Below are positions 10,335 through 24,519 of a DNA stretch of 64,000 nucleotides, one piece after another; positions within the stretch are counted from its first letter, which is position 1, and the number at the start of each line of letters is the position of its first letter. The stretch covers positions 2,170,406 to 2,234,405 of the forward strand of contig CM035416.1 of NCBI GenBank assembly GCA_020310875.1. The letters are read 5' to 3'. Position numbers and translations under genes: made by a program. The notes below the pieces were generated by a model that did not search any database, was not told the DNA's origin, and worked only from the letters and a program-made list of their open reading frames with translations. This DNA comes from Ceratopteris richardii. Its lineage: Eukaryota > Streptophyta > Polypodiopsida > Polypodiales > Pteridaceae.

Positions 10335-11637
10335 AAGCCACTTGCTTGGCTAGTGTGGGTAGCTCCGAAACAGGGCATCTTTCTAAGTATTGCCTAAATC
10401 TTCTTCCTGCAAGTCTCACGGTTTCTTGAGGGGTTTCCTTGAAGCTGTGAATCAGCGAGGAGGTATTATGCCTTATGCCACTCTTAGAGAATTCGATAAT
10501 GAAAGCCTCTAGGAGTTGGTCTATGCTCCTGAACTGCCTCTCATTTAGTGGTTGAAACCATGTCAGGGCAGTGTTCCTAAGGGTCAGACCAAAGGCATTG
10601 TATTGCGTGAATAGATCCTCCACTTGTTCAGCCCTCAGGACTTGCCTAAACTCAGCCACATGATCATATGGATCTCCAGTGCCATCGAAGTAGTTCTTCA
10701 TGGACTTAACTAGCTGAGTTGGTCTCAAAGTCCTTGTGTGCTCTCTGGGTCGTGGTAGAGGGAACTCATCCGCATTTCTTTGATTCCTGTGAGCTCTAAG
10801 TATCTCAGGTTCTACTCTATTTGTTTCCGTCCTCGTTCTTTCTCTGCCCACTGGGTTGGCAAAGCTTACTTCCGGCCTTTCTCTATGTCTGTCTCTTTGA
10901 GTTCCATGAGCTTGGGATGTTCCAGCTCCAGGGTGACCATAGGATACATTCGATCTTGGTTGGGGGAAAACGAATTCACCCTTCCAAGTGTAAGCATGCC
11001 TATCATTTTCTGTAACCACAAAGATCCTTTCCGAAGCGTGATCTAAGTAGGTCACTCTACTTGGGCTATCAGGATCCTTAAACTCATAGATCATAATTGT
11101 TCCTATATCAGTTGGCTGATCAGATTTGTACCTCCAAAAGGCTTCGTCAGTCTCTCGATTGAGAAGCAGATCTATGCTCTTGTTGTCTTGGGGAAGCCAC
11201 TCAGGTGTGATAATCCTAGTGAGAACAGATTTGCCTCGGGGGGTTCTAGGTTCTACACCCATGTTTCCTTGTTCCAAATCACCTAATTCCGCTTCTGAGA
11301 TTACATTCCCAAATTCATCTGTCCTATCTGGGTGACTGGTGACCACGTATATGGTTCCTTGTTTGTCCAAGTATGCTCCGTTTTCAAACTTGACAGCTGG
11401 GTGCTCTAGTACAATGGATTGATCAGGATTCTTAATCTGGACCACGGATCTTCCTAGGCCGTCCTCATAGATGCTAGCACCTAATCGGTTGGTCCTAAGG
11501 TATTCCAACTGTGTTTTGTAAGGGCCTTCTACTCTGTGCAAGTATGGCACTCCTGAACTTCCCGTAGGTCTGTCCATGCCTTGAGACATCTCTGATTCGC
11601 TGATATCAGAGCTAGGGTAATGCGAGTGGTGACTCAA
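10267..11637 (-). CDS. Gag capsid-like protein of the Tat-like element
   Basis: The 456-codon frame begins MSHHSHYPSSD and ends with a retrotransposon Gag domain. Its landmarks are GTGDPYDHVAEFRQVL, NAFGLTLRNTALTWFQPL and IHSFKETPQETVRLAGRRFRQYLERCP. This gag domain forms the particle shell in Ty3/gypsy elements. The 300-residue N-terminal region is unusual in length and shows no recognised motif. It is the first coding unit after the leader and overlaps the next frame slightly. Confidence 0.88.
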   Translation of the reverse strand: MSHHSHYPSSDISESEMSQGMDRPTGSSGVPYLHRVEGPYKTQLEYLRTNRLGASIYEDGLGRSVVQIKNPDQSIVLEHPAVKFENGAYLDKQGTIYVVTSHPDRTDEFGNVISEAELGDLEQGNMGVEPRTPRGKSVLTRIITPEWLPQDNKSIDLLLNRETDEAFWRYKSDQPTDIGTIMIYEFKDPDSPSRVTYLDHASERIFVVTENDRHAYTWKGEFVFPQPRSNVSYGHPGAGTSQAHGTQRDRHRERPEVSFANPVGRERTRTETNRVEPEILRAHRNQRNADEFPLPRPREHTRTLRPTQLVKSMKNYFDGTGDPYDHVAEFRQVLRAEQVEDLFTQYNAFGLTLRNTALTWFQPLNERQFRSIDQLLEAFIIEFSKSGIRHNTSSLIHSFKETPQETVRLAGRRFRQYLERCPVSELPTLAKQVACGFILGRIAKYQIEILCVLEGP

Positions 11638-13641
11638 CTACTGGGCCCAAGACCTTGCAGTGTGATTGACACTAGCCTCTGAAGACCTAAGGCTTCGTCT
11701 CTCTCTTACTAGGTGTCGTCCTGATCTAAGGTTCATATGCCTAACTGATTAACCCAATTTTTTTTTCAGGTACAACCACGTTTCTGAGTCCTTTTGTATC
11801 GGTTACTTGGTTCTTTTTATGTTGATTATCGTGTTTATACTCTTGTCTGATATCACTTCGTCAGGAATACTTGAGTTTAATTTCGCACTTTAGTTTGGTC
11901 GTTTCACGTTAGGTTCTTTTCCTTTTAAGGTCGTCGTTCGCACACACACAGGTTATTTCTTGACTTGCACTTGATTTCTTAGATAGTCTTTGATTTATCT
12001 CGTGCCTATCGTTGCCTGGAATTACTTCTAACACTACCCGCACTTAGCCTAAACTAAGAATTGACAGAGGGTGTTGCGGGTTTTCCAACCTTGAGTTCCT
12101 TTCCTTGTATTGTTGCCCTGGTGTGCCCAGGACGCGTGTTCCCAAGCCTGCACTTACTCTTGCCTTGCGTACCCTTTGCTGCTCTCAAAGGACCTGTAAA
12201 AGGCCCACTGTTAGCTCAAGACTTAAATTCAAAAGACAGAACCAATCACTTTCATTCATGTAACACTTCACCAATTTGCACTATGACTTTTTGGACACAA
12301 CTCTAGAGACCCCTGAACTTTGTTCCCCCTGGGTGTGGTCAACTTCAAAATACCCTAGCTAATATTCCTGATCTTAATTTAACCATAACCAATCAATGTT
12401 TTTGTTATACTCCCTGCGAGCTTTCCAACAAAACAAAAATCACGGCAAACGGATTTCGTATGAGAAAGTTATGCCAGTTCAGGGTTTTGGGGCTAAAACA
12501 GGATTAACTAGGTTAACAGGCGAACAGGAATTCTCGAGTTACTTGGGTTATGCCCTCGCAATGCAATGTTACACCCTAGTGTTTGTCCCACACTTGGCCA
12601 AAATTTAGACCATTATTCTTGCCTTAAAAATTTAACCTAATTTGCCCTTCTACCGTGTTCGCAAAGTCTGTCGGTCGCGATTGACAGGTCAGTCGCGATC
12701 GACGTGTCGATCGCGATTGATAGGTCCGTCGTGGCTGTCAGTCGCGATTGACTGGTCAGTCGCGATTGACAGGGGTTACGAAAAGTCAATCAGTCGTGGT
12801 CAAAGGATCGTTGACTCTGTCAGTCGCGATTGATGGGTCGATCGCGATTGACAAGTCGGTCGCGAGGGTCTGTCCGTCGTGGTCAAACAGTCGTTGACTG
12901 TGTCGGTCGCGATTGACAGAGCCGTCGGGGCTGTCAATCGTGGTCAAACAGTCGTTGACTGTGTCGGTCGCGATTGATGACTCGATCGCGATTGACACGT
13001 GTCACGCGTATGGTCCGTCCGTCGTGGTCAATCGGTCGTTGACTCTGTCGATCGCGATTGACAGAGCCGTCGTGGGCTGTCGATCGCGATTGATGTGTCG
13101 ATCGCGATTGGCAGATCTGTCCGTCGTGGTTTGTCGGTCGCGATTGACAGAGCGGTCGCGATTGACAGAAATCTGAGGAATTTCAAGAAACTAAACACAT
13201 TTTTGGGAAGCTCTAGGCCTGTAGATCATGGTTTTGCACTTTGTTTGGTGATTTGAGCGTTTTTTCTGTCGGTCGCGATTGACAGAAGTCGGCGACACAC
13301 AGACAGTTACTTCGAAATCCGTACCTGCGCAGAGTGCTGGGGACGATGATGTGACCTGTACCTGCAAGACAGCTCAAGAAACATGCAAAAACAGCACACG
13401 CAATTTCGCTCTCTCGCTCTCTCTCACAAGTGAAATGAGGGAAATGAGGTGGAGATGGTGATATACTCAAAAAACTGAAATTTTCGCGATGATGGAAATG
13501 GAGGTGGAAGATGGTGATGATGATGATGGTGATGTGGATGGTGAAGAAAAAACAAGAAAATAGATGAAAGTGAAGAAAATACCTATAACTCCAACGCGTC
13601 AACTCTACGTCTTACCATCACACGCTCGTCCTCAAAGCTCG
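11638..13641 (-). other. Non-coding leader of the Tat-like element
   Basis: This 2 kb lies between the primer-binding site and gag. It has no supported coding region on either strand. It holds the TCGCGA array described separately and, around 12400-12500, a stretch also recognisable in the plus-strand element near 25330-25440. A long untranslated leader is common in the Tat group. Confidence 0.7.
12655..13284. repeat. Degenerate ~18-20 bp tandem array with TCGCGATTGACA core
   Basis: The motif GTCGCGATTGACA or GTCGATCGCGATTG recurs at roughly 18-20 bp steps from 12655 to 13170. An isolated unit follows at 13268-13284. The self-complementary hexamer TCGCGA is the fixed part. The array lies in the retrotransposon leader and is rich in CpG, unlike the surrounding AT-rich sequence. 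Confidence 0.85.
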
Positions 13642-13661
13642 ATCCCCGGCAACGGCGCCAA
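13642..13661 (-). promoter_or_regulatory. tRNA primer-binding site of the minus-strand Tat-like element
   Basis: Read on the minus strand the site is TTGGCGCCGTTGCCGGGGAT, a few bases inside the LTR end. TGGCGCCGTTGCCGGGGA is the primer-binding sequence typical of plant Athila/Tat elements, complementary to a tRNA 3' end. Confidence 0.88.
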
Positions 13662-13668
13662 AATTTGG

Positions 13669-15240
<1,572 letters not shown>

Positions 15241-15243
<3 letters not shown>

Positions 15244-16305
15244 AACTTGGAGAAGCTTGTAGGAGGTAGAAAAGTGTGTTTCGAAGGGACAAAGTTTGGT
15301 CTAGCCAATCAGCACAAGACCAGCCCTTGCGCTTATGGAGACTGAAATAGAAATACGCATGCGTTAAGTGCAAAGAAATGCACTATGTACTTTGGAGCAT
15401 CAAGCAGAATGAGTCGATACAAAACAGATAGGTTCATGTGTCAACTAGCGCAAAAAACTTACTATCTATGGAAGAGACAATGAACTTCAAATGTCCATAG
15501 TGACCAGCTTGATTACAATTAGAAAAAATCATTTTATTGGAGTGATATAGATAGGGTTGAGTGTATAGAAAGCACAAAATTATAAGGAATAAGAAAAATA
15601 TGCTATAGGAATGAATCAGACATTCTTCGGTGGTACCTCTTATTTTTCAGGAATACGTAGAGATAGACCTCGAGACAAAAAAACTGGTATTTCTCCCAAT
15701 CTACTAAACCAAATGCTATGGAAATTTATAGGCATAAATTGTATATCTTTCCAATGAGCCATCTTGCACGCGATTTGGAGCTTTGGAGAGAGAGCAGCAG
15801 CCTCTACAAGATTACTATTGATGAAGAAGATGATGCAGAAAATTGAAGGAATGAGACAATGATGGTCACAAATGTATGTATATTGCTTCCATGTATTGTA
15901 CAAGTGATTTCAAGTCTTTATATAGACTCTAGGAGTGTTCTACGACTTCTACAAGTGGATTTTGATTTCAAATGAAGGTGGCAATGGTTGTTGGAGGGAA
16001 TCAATTCACTTTCCTACAATCTAGGAAAAGTGAAGATCTAGTTCGATCTACTTTTAGGTGATTGATTGCTTGATTGAATGCAACTCAACCACTACAAATT
16101 CGTGGGATTTGGGCTATATCTTTCTACTTTTACATGTGTAAAGCTCAAAGCTTTTTCAATGGTAAAAGATCCATGAAAAATCTTTTTTTTTTTAATACAA
16201 TACGTGAGCATAAATAAAAGAACTCTCCCACGGATATTCTTTCGATGTGATAGCCTTTGATGTAGATCAAATCCACCTCAAGCATAGTGTAAGGTTGATG
16301 CAACA
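15241..16305 (-). repeat. 3' LTR of the copia element
   Basis: On minus the LTR starts TGTTGCATCAACC at 16305, next to a purine tract (GGGGAGA) inside the element. It ends about CAAGTTCTTT at 15241, next to the TA repeat. Its 15241-15745 half is present again at 20474, 22300 and 45314. Confidence 0.8.
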
Positions 16306-16337
16306 TCTCCCCTTCAAGCTAAAGTATGCTTGAGTCT

Positions 16338-19009
16338 TCATTCTCTGATAGGTTGAATACCTCCCATAGCTTTGAATCTACAAGGCTTTATTCCATCAAG
16401 TGCCTTCGTCATCAGATTTGCTACTTGCTTTTCAGTTGGGACAAAAGAAATGTCAATCTCCTTTGCCATGAGCTTCTCTCTGATGAAGTGGTAATGAACC
16501 TCTATGTGCTTGGTTCTTGCATGGAAAATAGGGTTTTCCGCTAGATGCATGGAACTTACATTATCTCCAAATATGTGAGGTTTGGAACTCACAAGTCTCA
16601 AATCTGTATACAATGCCTTTAACCATATTGTCGCTTGAGTTACTATGGTCATACCTCTGTACTCTACTTCAGTTGAGGATAAAGCAACTGTTGGTTGCTT
16701 CTTGGAACTCCATGACACTAGCTTTGAACCTGAAAATGCTAAGTAACCAGAAGTACTTCTTCTATCATCGTTAGCTCCTACCCAATCTGCATCTAAATAG
16801 ATTTTGATATCCAAATCTGAAGAGTAAGGATATAATATACCTTCATTGGTTGTACCTTTGAAATACTTAAGTACTCTCTTAGCTGCATCCATTTGTGGTC
16901 TTCTTGGCAAGTGCATGAACTAACTAAGCACTCCCACACTATATGAGATATCTACCCTTGTATGAGTAGCATATATCAAGCTACCTACCAAGCTTTGATA
17001 CTCTTCAATGTCTTCAATTTTCTCACCTTCATAAACACTAAGTTTATGATTCATATCCAAAGGTGTACCTGTAGATTTAGTGTTCTCCATTTTGAGCCTG
17101 AGAAGTAAAACCTAAATGTATCTTCTTTGAGTCAAATACATTCCTTCATCTGTGTATATCACTTGCATACCTAGGAAATATGTGAGCTCACCTAGGTCAC
17201 TGATTTTGAACCCGTCTTGTATGTGTCTCTTGAACCTTTGAATGCCATTTAGATCATCACCTATCACAATAATATGATCTACATATACACATAGATAGAT
17301 AACCTCATAGTGCTCCCTTTTGATGAATAGAGAACGATATGAGTTGCTAGCTTTGAATCCTTGATCTTGAAGATATGTAATCAATCTGTAATTCCAAGCT
17401 CTACGAGCTTGCTTCAATCCATACAATGCTTTCTTAAGTCTGCAAACATAAGATGGATGATTAGGGTTTTCAAAACCTCGTGGCTATGACATGTATACCT
17501 CTTCACTTATCCAACCATTTAAGAATGCATTTTTCACATCAAGTTGGAGGAGTCTCCAATTCCTTGCAACAGCTACACTTATCAATGTCTTGATTGTAGT
17601 CATCTCTGCAACTAGTGAGAATGTTTCCTCATAGTCTATACCATGTGTTTGAGAGCATCCCTTGGCAACTAATCTGGCATTGTACCTGCAAACTGATCCA
17701 TCTGAATTTCTTTTAAATTTATTTACCCATCTACAACCAATTACCTTTTGATTCAACGACATTGGAACCAAGTCCTAAGTTTCCATCTCCTTCAATGCAT
17801 CTATTTCTTCTTTCATGGCCTTTTCCCAATTAGGGTTTCCCTTTGCCTCTTCATACATTGAGGGCTCCTCTGAAATAGAATCTTTTTCCAAGTAGATTGA
17901 ATGCTTCGTAACAAATGTGGAATCATATCCATACCTTTTTGGTTGTTTCTTCTAGGTGCCTATTTGGAGCATTCTCCAACCTCTTGCATGTTTGCTTTGC
18001 CTCTTGACTTCCATAGCTTGTTATCCGTTTCCCTTTCATCTTGGTCATTGTTTGTATCACTTCTTGGATCCTAGACCTATGTATCATGCTTGCTTCCTAA
18101 TTGATGAGAATCAGAATCAAGATCATATGGTAGAGTTACCTTTTGTTTGTCTTCATCATACCAAGACCTGTGTTCTTCAAACACAACATCTCTACTTGTA
18201 GTGAATTGCTTGGTTGAAGAATTATAGAACCTGTAACCCATCTGAGTTGAATCGTATCCAATAAACACTGTCTTTTTTGCCCTTTCATCTAGCTTACCTC
18301 TTATTTGTGATGGAACATGAACATAAGCTAAAAACCAAAAACCTTGCAATGTCCAAGACTAGGTTTTCTTCCATGCCATGCTTCATAAGGAGTCATATCT
18401 TGAAGTGATGTGGATGGTAGTCTATTAACAAGGTACACAACAGTTGAAATAGCTTCTGCCCATAGATAATGTGGAAAATTCTTCTCTTCAAGCATTGTTT
18501 TGGTTGATCCAACCAATGTCTTGTTTCTCCTCTCGACGATTCCATTTAGATGAGGAGAGTACCTAGTAGTCACTTCCCTTTTGATACCTTTAACTTGCAA
18601 GAACTCATCAAACTCTTTGGAGAAGTATTCTCCCCCTCCATCAGATCTGAGCTTCTTGAGTGATCTACCTATATGATTCTCCACATGTGCAAGATACTTT
18701 TTGAAGCAATCAAACACTTCATTTTTACTTTTGATAAAGTATATAACAGTCCATTAAATATGGTCATCAATAAATGAGACATAATACCTTGATCCTTACC
18801 AATGAAGGTTGTTGACTTGGTCCCCATACATCTGTATGTACTAAGTCCAATAAGTTTTTGTGGATGTAGCCTTTGTGGTTGAATGGTTGTCTTTGTGCCT
18901 TCCCCATGTGACATGCATCACAAGTGTTGATCATGTGTTGCTTTGATATGTTTGGCAGTCCTAGAACACTTTGATCCCTGCATATATCCTTCAAGGTTCT
19001 TTCATTCAC
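16338..19009 (-). CDS. Copia pol remnant: integrase, reverse transcriptase, RNase H
   Basis: Fossil pol region in several pieces. Integrase parts at 18077-19009 show [35 protein letters not shown] and GIVERRNKT. Reverse transcriptase at 17112-17771 shows [31 protein letters not shown] and [13 protein letters not shown]. RNase H at 16338-16916 shows [27 protein letters not shown] and [15 protein letters not shown]. All are typical plant Ty1/copia motifs. The region is broken. Confidence 0.9.
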
Positions 19010-19044
19010 ATGAGCAAGTCTCTTATGCCAGACTTCAAGCTCAC

Positions 19045-20440
19045 TTAGGGTTTGAGACCCAAAGTGAATAGAGCTATGTTCCTGGTTTCTCCTACTTCAA
19101 AAGTAAAGAGCCTACCATTCTTCTCACCTCTGGCTATCTTCTTGAAGCCTTGACATGGATCTTCCACAAAAGCTCCATGTTCGATGAACCTAACTTGCAA
19201 GCCTTTTTCAACTATTTGGCCTACACTTATTAGGTTTTTAGTGATACTAAGTACATAGAGAACCTTACTCAGAATGTTTGTCCTGCCATTCAAAGCTTTG
19301 ACATTACCAATCTTCTCCACATTGTTCTTTGTGTCATCCCCTATTTGTACTTCATGTCTAAGCTTTGGACTTTCCAAGTCAGATAGAAGAGCAATGTTGC
19401 CTGCAACATGATTCAAACATCCTGAATCTATGTAGAACAAATGATTATCTTCTTTATCTTCTTTGTGGCTTAGATTCATGAGAAGCAATGAGTCTTCATG
19501 TGGTTGATCTTCTAAATAATTGTTGTAGTCCCTTCTATTATACTCTATTGCTGCCATATCCACCTCTTCCACTTCCTTCCTGGGTCTTCCCATTGAACAA
19601 GCAATTCTCAGTGGTGTGGTGTGGTTGGACTTATCGCATATGGCACAAGGTTGAACATTCTGACCTTTGGCTTTGTCTTGCTTTTGTCCTTTCTTCTTCC
19701 CTTTCCACTTGCTTTTGCTTTCGAAGTTGGCTTGGGAAGTCTCTTCTTCATCTTCTTCCTTCTTCTTGCCTTTCTACTTCTTATCCTTCTTATCTTCATA
19801 TAGAGCACTAGTTGACTTACCATGATAGGAGTTCCCTTCCTTTACGCAATTGTTGGCATCTTGATTGAAGAGTTGTCCAAGAAAGATATTGAATATTGGA
19901 GTCTACACATCCATGATGAGATCATAAGCAATCGTGAAGGATTGCCATTGCTTATCACTTCGAATGCCATTGAGAATTCTGCCTCATGATGACCTCTTCT
20001 TCAGTCAGCTCTCCAATGGATGCCAACTGATCTGCAACCTCCTTGACCTTGGTAACAAACTCTATGATGGTTTGTTTAGGTGTCTTGTTCATTTGGTTGA
20101 ACTCGTTCCAAAGATAATTCTTTCTTGCTTTGGTACTTACAGAAAAAAAAGTCTTCAGGGCATCCCAAGTCTCTTGAGATGTCTTGCATACTCTAATATG
20201 TGGTAATAGAAATTCAGATATAGAGTTTAATATGTACAACCTTGCTTGAGCATCCCTTGCGCACAAAAGTGTCAGCTATCTGTCTCCTCTTGTGTAGGTC
20301 CTCCTTTGGATCTTGGAATAGGCATAGCTTCATCACCTGCTACAATTCCATAAAGATTTCTACCTTGCAAATAGACCTCCATTCTGATTTTCCAAGCCGC
20401 ATAGTTGTGTTGATCAAGATTATCGATCATTGAGGGAGCC
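19045..20440 (-). CDS. Copia gag and protease remnant
   Basis: The gag part is a UBN2-type copia Gag (MEVYLQGRNLYGIV, TSQETWDALKTFFSVSTKARKN). It is followed by a lysine-rich stretch and a zinc-knuckle-like area. The protease loop is FYIDSGCLNHVAGN. The same segment recurs in the downstream tandem units, which allows the copies to be aligned. The region is broken. Confidence 0.85.
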
Positions 20441-20458
20441 ATCACCCATCTTGATCTA

Positions 20459-20473
20459 GCTCTGATACCACTA
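20459..20473 (-). promoter_or_regulatory. Copia primer-binding site
   Basis: On minus the sequence GTGGTATCAGAGC directly follows the LTR end. TGGTATCAGAGC is the usual plant copia primer-binding site, complementary to the initiator tRNA-Met 3' end. Equivalent sites occur at each tandem unit, near 22285 and 45300. Confidence 0.8.
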
Positions 20474-23400
20474 AAAGAACTTGGAGAAGCTTGTAGGAGG
20501 TAGAAACGTGCATTTCAAAGCGACAAAGTTTGGTCTAGCCAATCAGCACAATACCAATCCTTGACCTTATGGAGAGTTAAATAGACCTTATAGGCATGCG
20601 ATATGTGCAAAGAAGTTTACTATGTACTTTGGAGCATCAAGGAGAATGAGTCGATACAAAACAGATAGGTTTGTGCATCGACTAGCTCAAAAAACTTATT
20701 ATCTATTGAAGAGACAATGAACTTCAAATGCACATAGTGACCAATGTGATTAAAATTAGAAAAAATCCTTTTATGGGAGTGATACACATAGGGTTCAATG
20801 TATAAAAAGCACAAAAGTATAAGGAAAAAGCAAAATATGTTGTAGGAATGAATCGGACATTCACCGGTGGTACCTCATATTTTTCAAGAATATGCAGAGA
20901 TTGACCCCAAGATAGACAAACTGAGATTTCTCCCAATCTACTGAAACAAATGCTATGAGCATTTATAGGCATAAACTAGACACTAATACCTTTCAGCTTT
21001 GGACTACACTTATTAGGTTTTTAGTGATACTGGGTACATAAAGAACCTTACTCAGAATGTTTGTCTTGCCAATGGAAGCTTTGACATTACCAATTTTCTC
21101 CACATTGTTCTTTGTGTCATCCCGTGTTTGTACTTAATGTCTATGCTTTGGACTTTCCCAGTCAGATAGAAGAGCAATGTTGCCTGCAACATGATTCAAA
21201 CATCCCGAATCTATGTAGAACAAATGATCATCTTCTTTACCTTCTTTGTGGCTTAGATTCATGAGAACTAATGAGTCTTCATGTGGTTGATCTTCTAAAT
21301 AATTATTGTAGTCCCTTTTATTATAACCTCTATTGTTATTGTTGAAGTTGTGTCCACCTCTGCCTCTATTGCTACCATATCCACCTCTTCCACTTCCTTT
21401 ATGGGTCTTCCAATTGAACAAGCAATTCTGAGTGGTGTGGTGTGGTTGGTCTTATCAGACATGGCACAAGGTTGAACATTCTGACCTTTGGCTTTGTCTT
21501 GCTTTGGTCCTTTCTTCTTCCCTTTCCACTCGCTTTTGCTTGCGAAGTTGGCTTGGGAATTCTCTTCTTCATCTTCTTCCTTCTTCTTGCCTTTCTACTT
21601 CTTATCCTTCTTATCTTCATATAGAGCACTAGTTGAATTACCATGATAGGAGTTACCTTCCCTTATGCTATTGTTGGCATCATGATTGAAGAGTTGTCCA
21701 AGAAAGATGTTGAAGTTTGGAGTCTGCGCATCTATGATGAGATCATAAGCCGTCGTGAAGGATTGCCATTGCTTATCACTTCGAATGCCATTAAGCATTT
21801 CACCTCATGATGACCTCTTCTTCAATCAGCTCTCCAATGGATGCTAACTGGTCCGCAACCTCCTTGACCTTGGTGACAAACTCTGTGATGGTTTGTTTAG
21901 GTGTCTTGTTCGTTTAGTTGAACTCATTCCAAAGACGATTCTTTCTTGCTTTGGTACTAACTGAAAAGAAAGTCTCGAGAGCATCCCAAGTCTCTTGAGA
22001 TTTCTTGCATCCTCTAATATGTGGTAATAGAAAGTCAGAGATAGAGTTTAGTATGTACGACCTTGCTTGAGCATCCCTTGCGCACCAAAGTGTCAGATTA
22101 TCTATCTCCTCTTGTGTAGGTCCTCCTTTGGATCTTCGAATAGGCATAGCTTCATCACCTGCTACAATTCCATAAAGATTTCTACCTTGCAAATAGGCCT
22201 CCATTTTGATTTGCCAAACCGCGTAGTTGTGTCAATCAAGCTTCTCGATCATTGAGGGAAATCCATCACCCATCTTGATCTAGCTCTCATACCACTGAAA
22301 GAACTTGGAGAAGCTTGTAGGAGGTAGAAAATTGCGTTTGGAAGCAATGAAGTTTAATTTAGCCAATGGGAACAAGACCAATCCTTGAGTTTATGGAGAC
22401 TTAAATAGACCTTATAGGCATGCGATATATGCAAAGATATGCACTATGTACTTTGGAGCATCAAGGAGAATGAGTCGATACAAAATAGATAGGTTCGTGC
22501 ATCGACTAGCTCAAAAAACTTACTATCTATGGAGGAGACAATGAACTTCAAATGCCCATAGTGACCAGCGTGATTACAATTAGAAAAAATCCTTTTATGG
22601 GAGTGATACACATAGGTTTTAGTGTATAGAAAGCACAAAAGTATAAGGAATAAGCAAAATATGCTATAGGAATGAATCAGACATTCATCAGTGGTACCTC
22701 CTATTTTTCAGGAATACGCAGAGATTGACCCCGAGACAGACAAATTGCGATTTCTCGCAATCTACTGAACCAAATGCTATGAAAAATTATAGGCATAAAC
22801 TAGACACTAATACCTTTCAAATATTTTGCCTACACTTATTAGGTTTTTAGTGATACTGGGTACATAGATAACCTTACTCAGAATGTTTGTTTTGCCATTG
22901 GAAGCTTTGACATTACCAATCTTCTCCACATTGTTCTTTGTGTCATCCCCTGTTTGTACTTCATGTCTAAGCTTAGGACTTTCCAAGTTAGATAGAAGAG
23001 CAATGTTGCCTACAACATGATTCAAACATCCTGAATCTATGTAGAACAAATGATCATCTTCTTTACCTTCTTTGTGGCTTATATTCATGAGAAGCAATGA
23101 GTCTTCATGTGATTGATCTTCTGAGTAGTTGTTGTAGTCCCTTCTATTATAACCTCTATTGTTATTGTTGAAGTTGTGTCCATCTCTACCTCTATTGCTG
23201 CCATATCCATCTCTTACACTTCCTATCTGGGACTTCCCATTGAACAAGCAATTCTGAGTGGTGTGGTGTGGTTGGACTTATCGCATATGGCACAAGGTTG
23301 AATATTCTGACCTTTGGCTTTGTCTTGCTTTGGTCCTTTCTTCTTCCCTTTCCACTTGATTTTGCTTGTGAATTTGATTTGGGAAGTCTCTTCTTCATCT

Positions 23401-23487
23401 TCTTCCTTCTTCTTGCCTTTCTGCTTATTATCGCTCTTATCTTCATATAGAGTACTAGTTGAATTACCATGATAGGAGTTACCTTCC
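20474..23487 (-). repeat. Tandem array of ~1.82 kb copia LTR-gag units (left part)
   Basis: Each unit is about 520 bp of LTR 3' half followed by about 1.3 kb of protease-gag sequence. Units start at 20474 and 22300; the second is interrupted at 23487 by the Tat-like element. All units share one junction, ACACTAATACCTTTCA joined to the protease-side sequence (near 20990, 22822 and 45832). They therefore arose by repeated duplication of one rearranged copy and not by independent insertions. Confidence 0.8.
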
Positions 23488-24134
23488 TGTTGGCAGTAGT
23501 CAAAGGCATAGAAGACACGGAAGCATGTAAAGATAGAGCAGGGAGTCAGTCAAATCATTTTTTCAAAGACTTATGTTTTATAAATACTTTTCAAAACCTC
23601 CAACAATGATTTTCATCACTTTTGTACCATATGTAACATAGAAAAACCCTTTTTGTAATTTGTAGCTCCATTTTGTGCAAGCCGAGGATTCCTCGAGCTT
23701 GAGGAGCTTAGGTAGAATGAGCATACCAATTTTGGCTATTTTTAGACTTCATTTACCCTTTCAAATAGCACCTAGAACCTATTTTTTAACTATGCCAGAC
23801 ACCAGATGTGAAACCAATCAAAACTAGTCTAGAATCTATAAAAAGAGCTAGAGAGCTCATTTTTGAGGTTAGCTTGTTTGAGTAGAGCAGATCTTAGAGC
23901 TATCTGGAGCTTGTAAGAGTGTTCTTGAGTAATAGAGTTGATTTCCTACCTTCCATTGTGTCTTGCTTGTCTCTTCATTGTGTGTGTGTGTGTGCATGCA
24001 TCTCTATGCTTCTCACCATCACTCTCACTTCATCTCACATTCACGATCTTCATATCACTCCTATCTCTTCTGCGGATTGACATTAAGGAGGTGGAGCTTC
24101 TTAACATGGTTCTCACCATTGTGCTATAGCAACA
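23488..24134 (+). repeat. 5' LTR of the plus-strand Tat-like element
   Basis: It begins TGTTGGCAGTAGTC and ends GCAACA, 647 bp. It contains a likely promoter (TATAAAAAGAGC near 23838) and a TGTGTG tract. It is flanked on the left by CTTCC. Confidence 0.9.
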
Positions 24135-24135
24135 C

Positions 24136-24160
24136 CAAATTTGGCGTCGTTGCCAGGGAT
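24136..24160 (+). promoter_or_regulatory. Primer-binding site of the plus-strand Tat-like element
   Basis: The sequence TTTGGCGTCGTTGCCAGGGA follows the LTR end. It is the Athila/Tat-type site with small differences from the minus-strand copy. Confidence 0.82.
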
Positions 24161-24519
24161 CGAGTCTAAGACGAATGTGTGATGGTAAGAGTATAGCAAG
24201 AAGTGGCATTGGAAGGAGAAAATTTCAGTTTTTGTTGTTGTTTTTACTTAGTTTTTGGTGTTTTTCACCTTCTCCACACTCCATCTTCATCACCACATCA
24301 TCTTCTTCCACTCTCAAAAAATCAGAAAATTCACCATATCCACCCATTCTCCTCATTTCTCCTCATTTCCCCTCATTTGTGCATGCGAGAGAGAGAGAGA
24401 GAGAGCTTTTGTGTTTGCATGTGCTATTGTATTTTTGAGTTTTCTTGCAGGTACAGTGCTCCAGTGCATTAGGAAAGCTTGCAAAAGGTAAAATTTCACT
24501 TTCTGTCAAAAATCTGCCG

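Larger units (their letters stand above)
15241..20473 (-). mobile_element. Ty1/copia LTR retrotransposon, minus strand, broken
   Basis: Element order on minus: primer-binding site (20459-20473), gag, protease, integrase, reverse transcriptase, RNase H, polypurine tract, and a 1,065 bp 3' LTR. The integrase-before-RT order is diagnostic of Ty1/copia. The coding sequence carries several breaks, so it is a fossil. On the 5' side only part of the LTR is present (20474-20992) and it runs straight into a further internal segment, which starts the tandem array described separately. Confidence 0.9.

Noticed and set aside
12655-13170. CRISPR array
   Set aside because: Units are degenerate with no constant repeat and unique spacers, and they sit in a plant retrotransposon leader.
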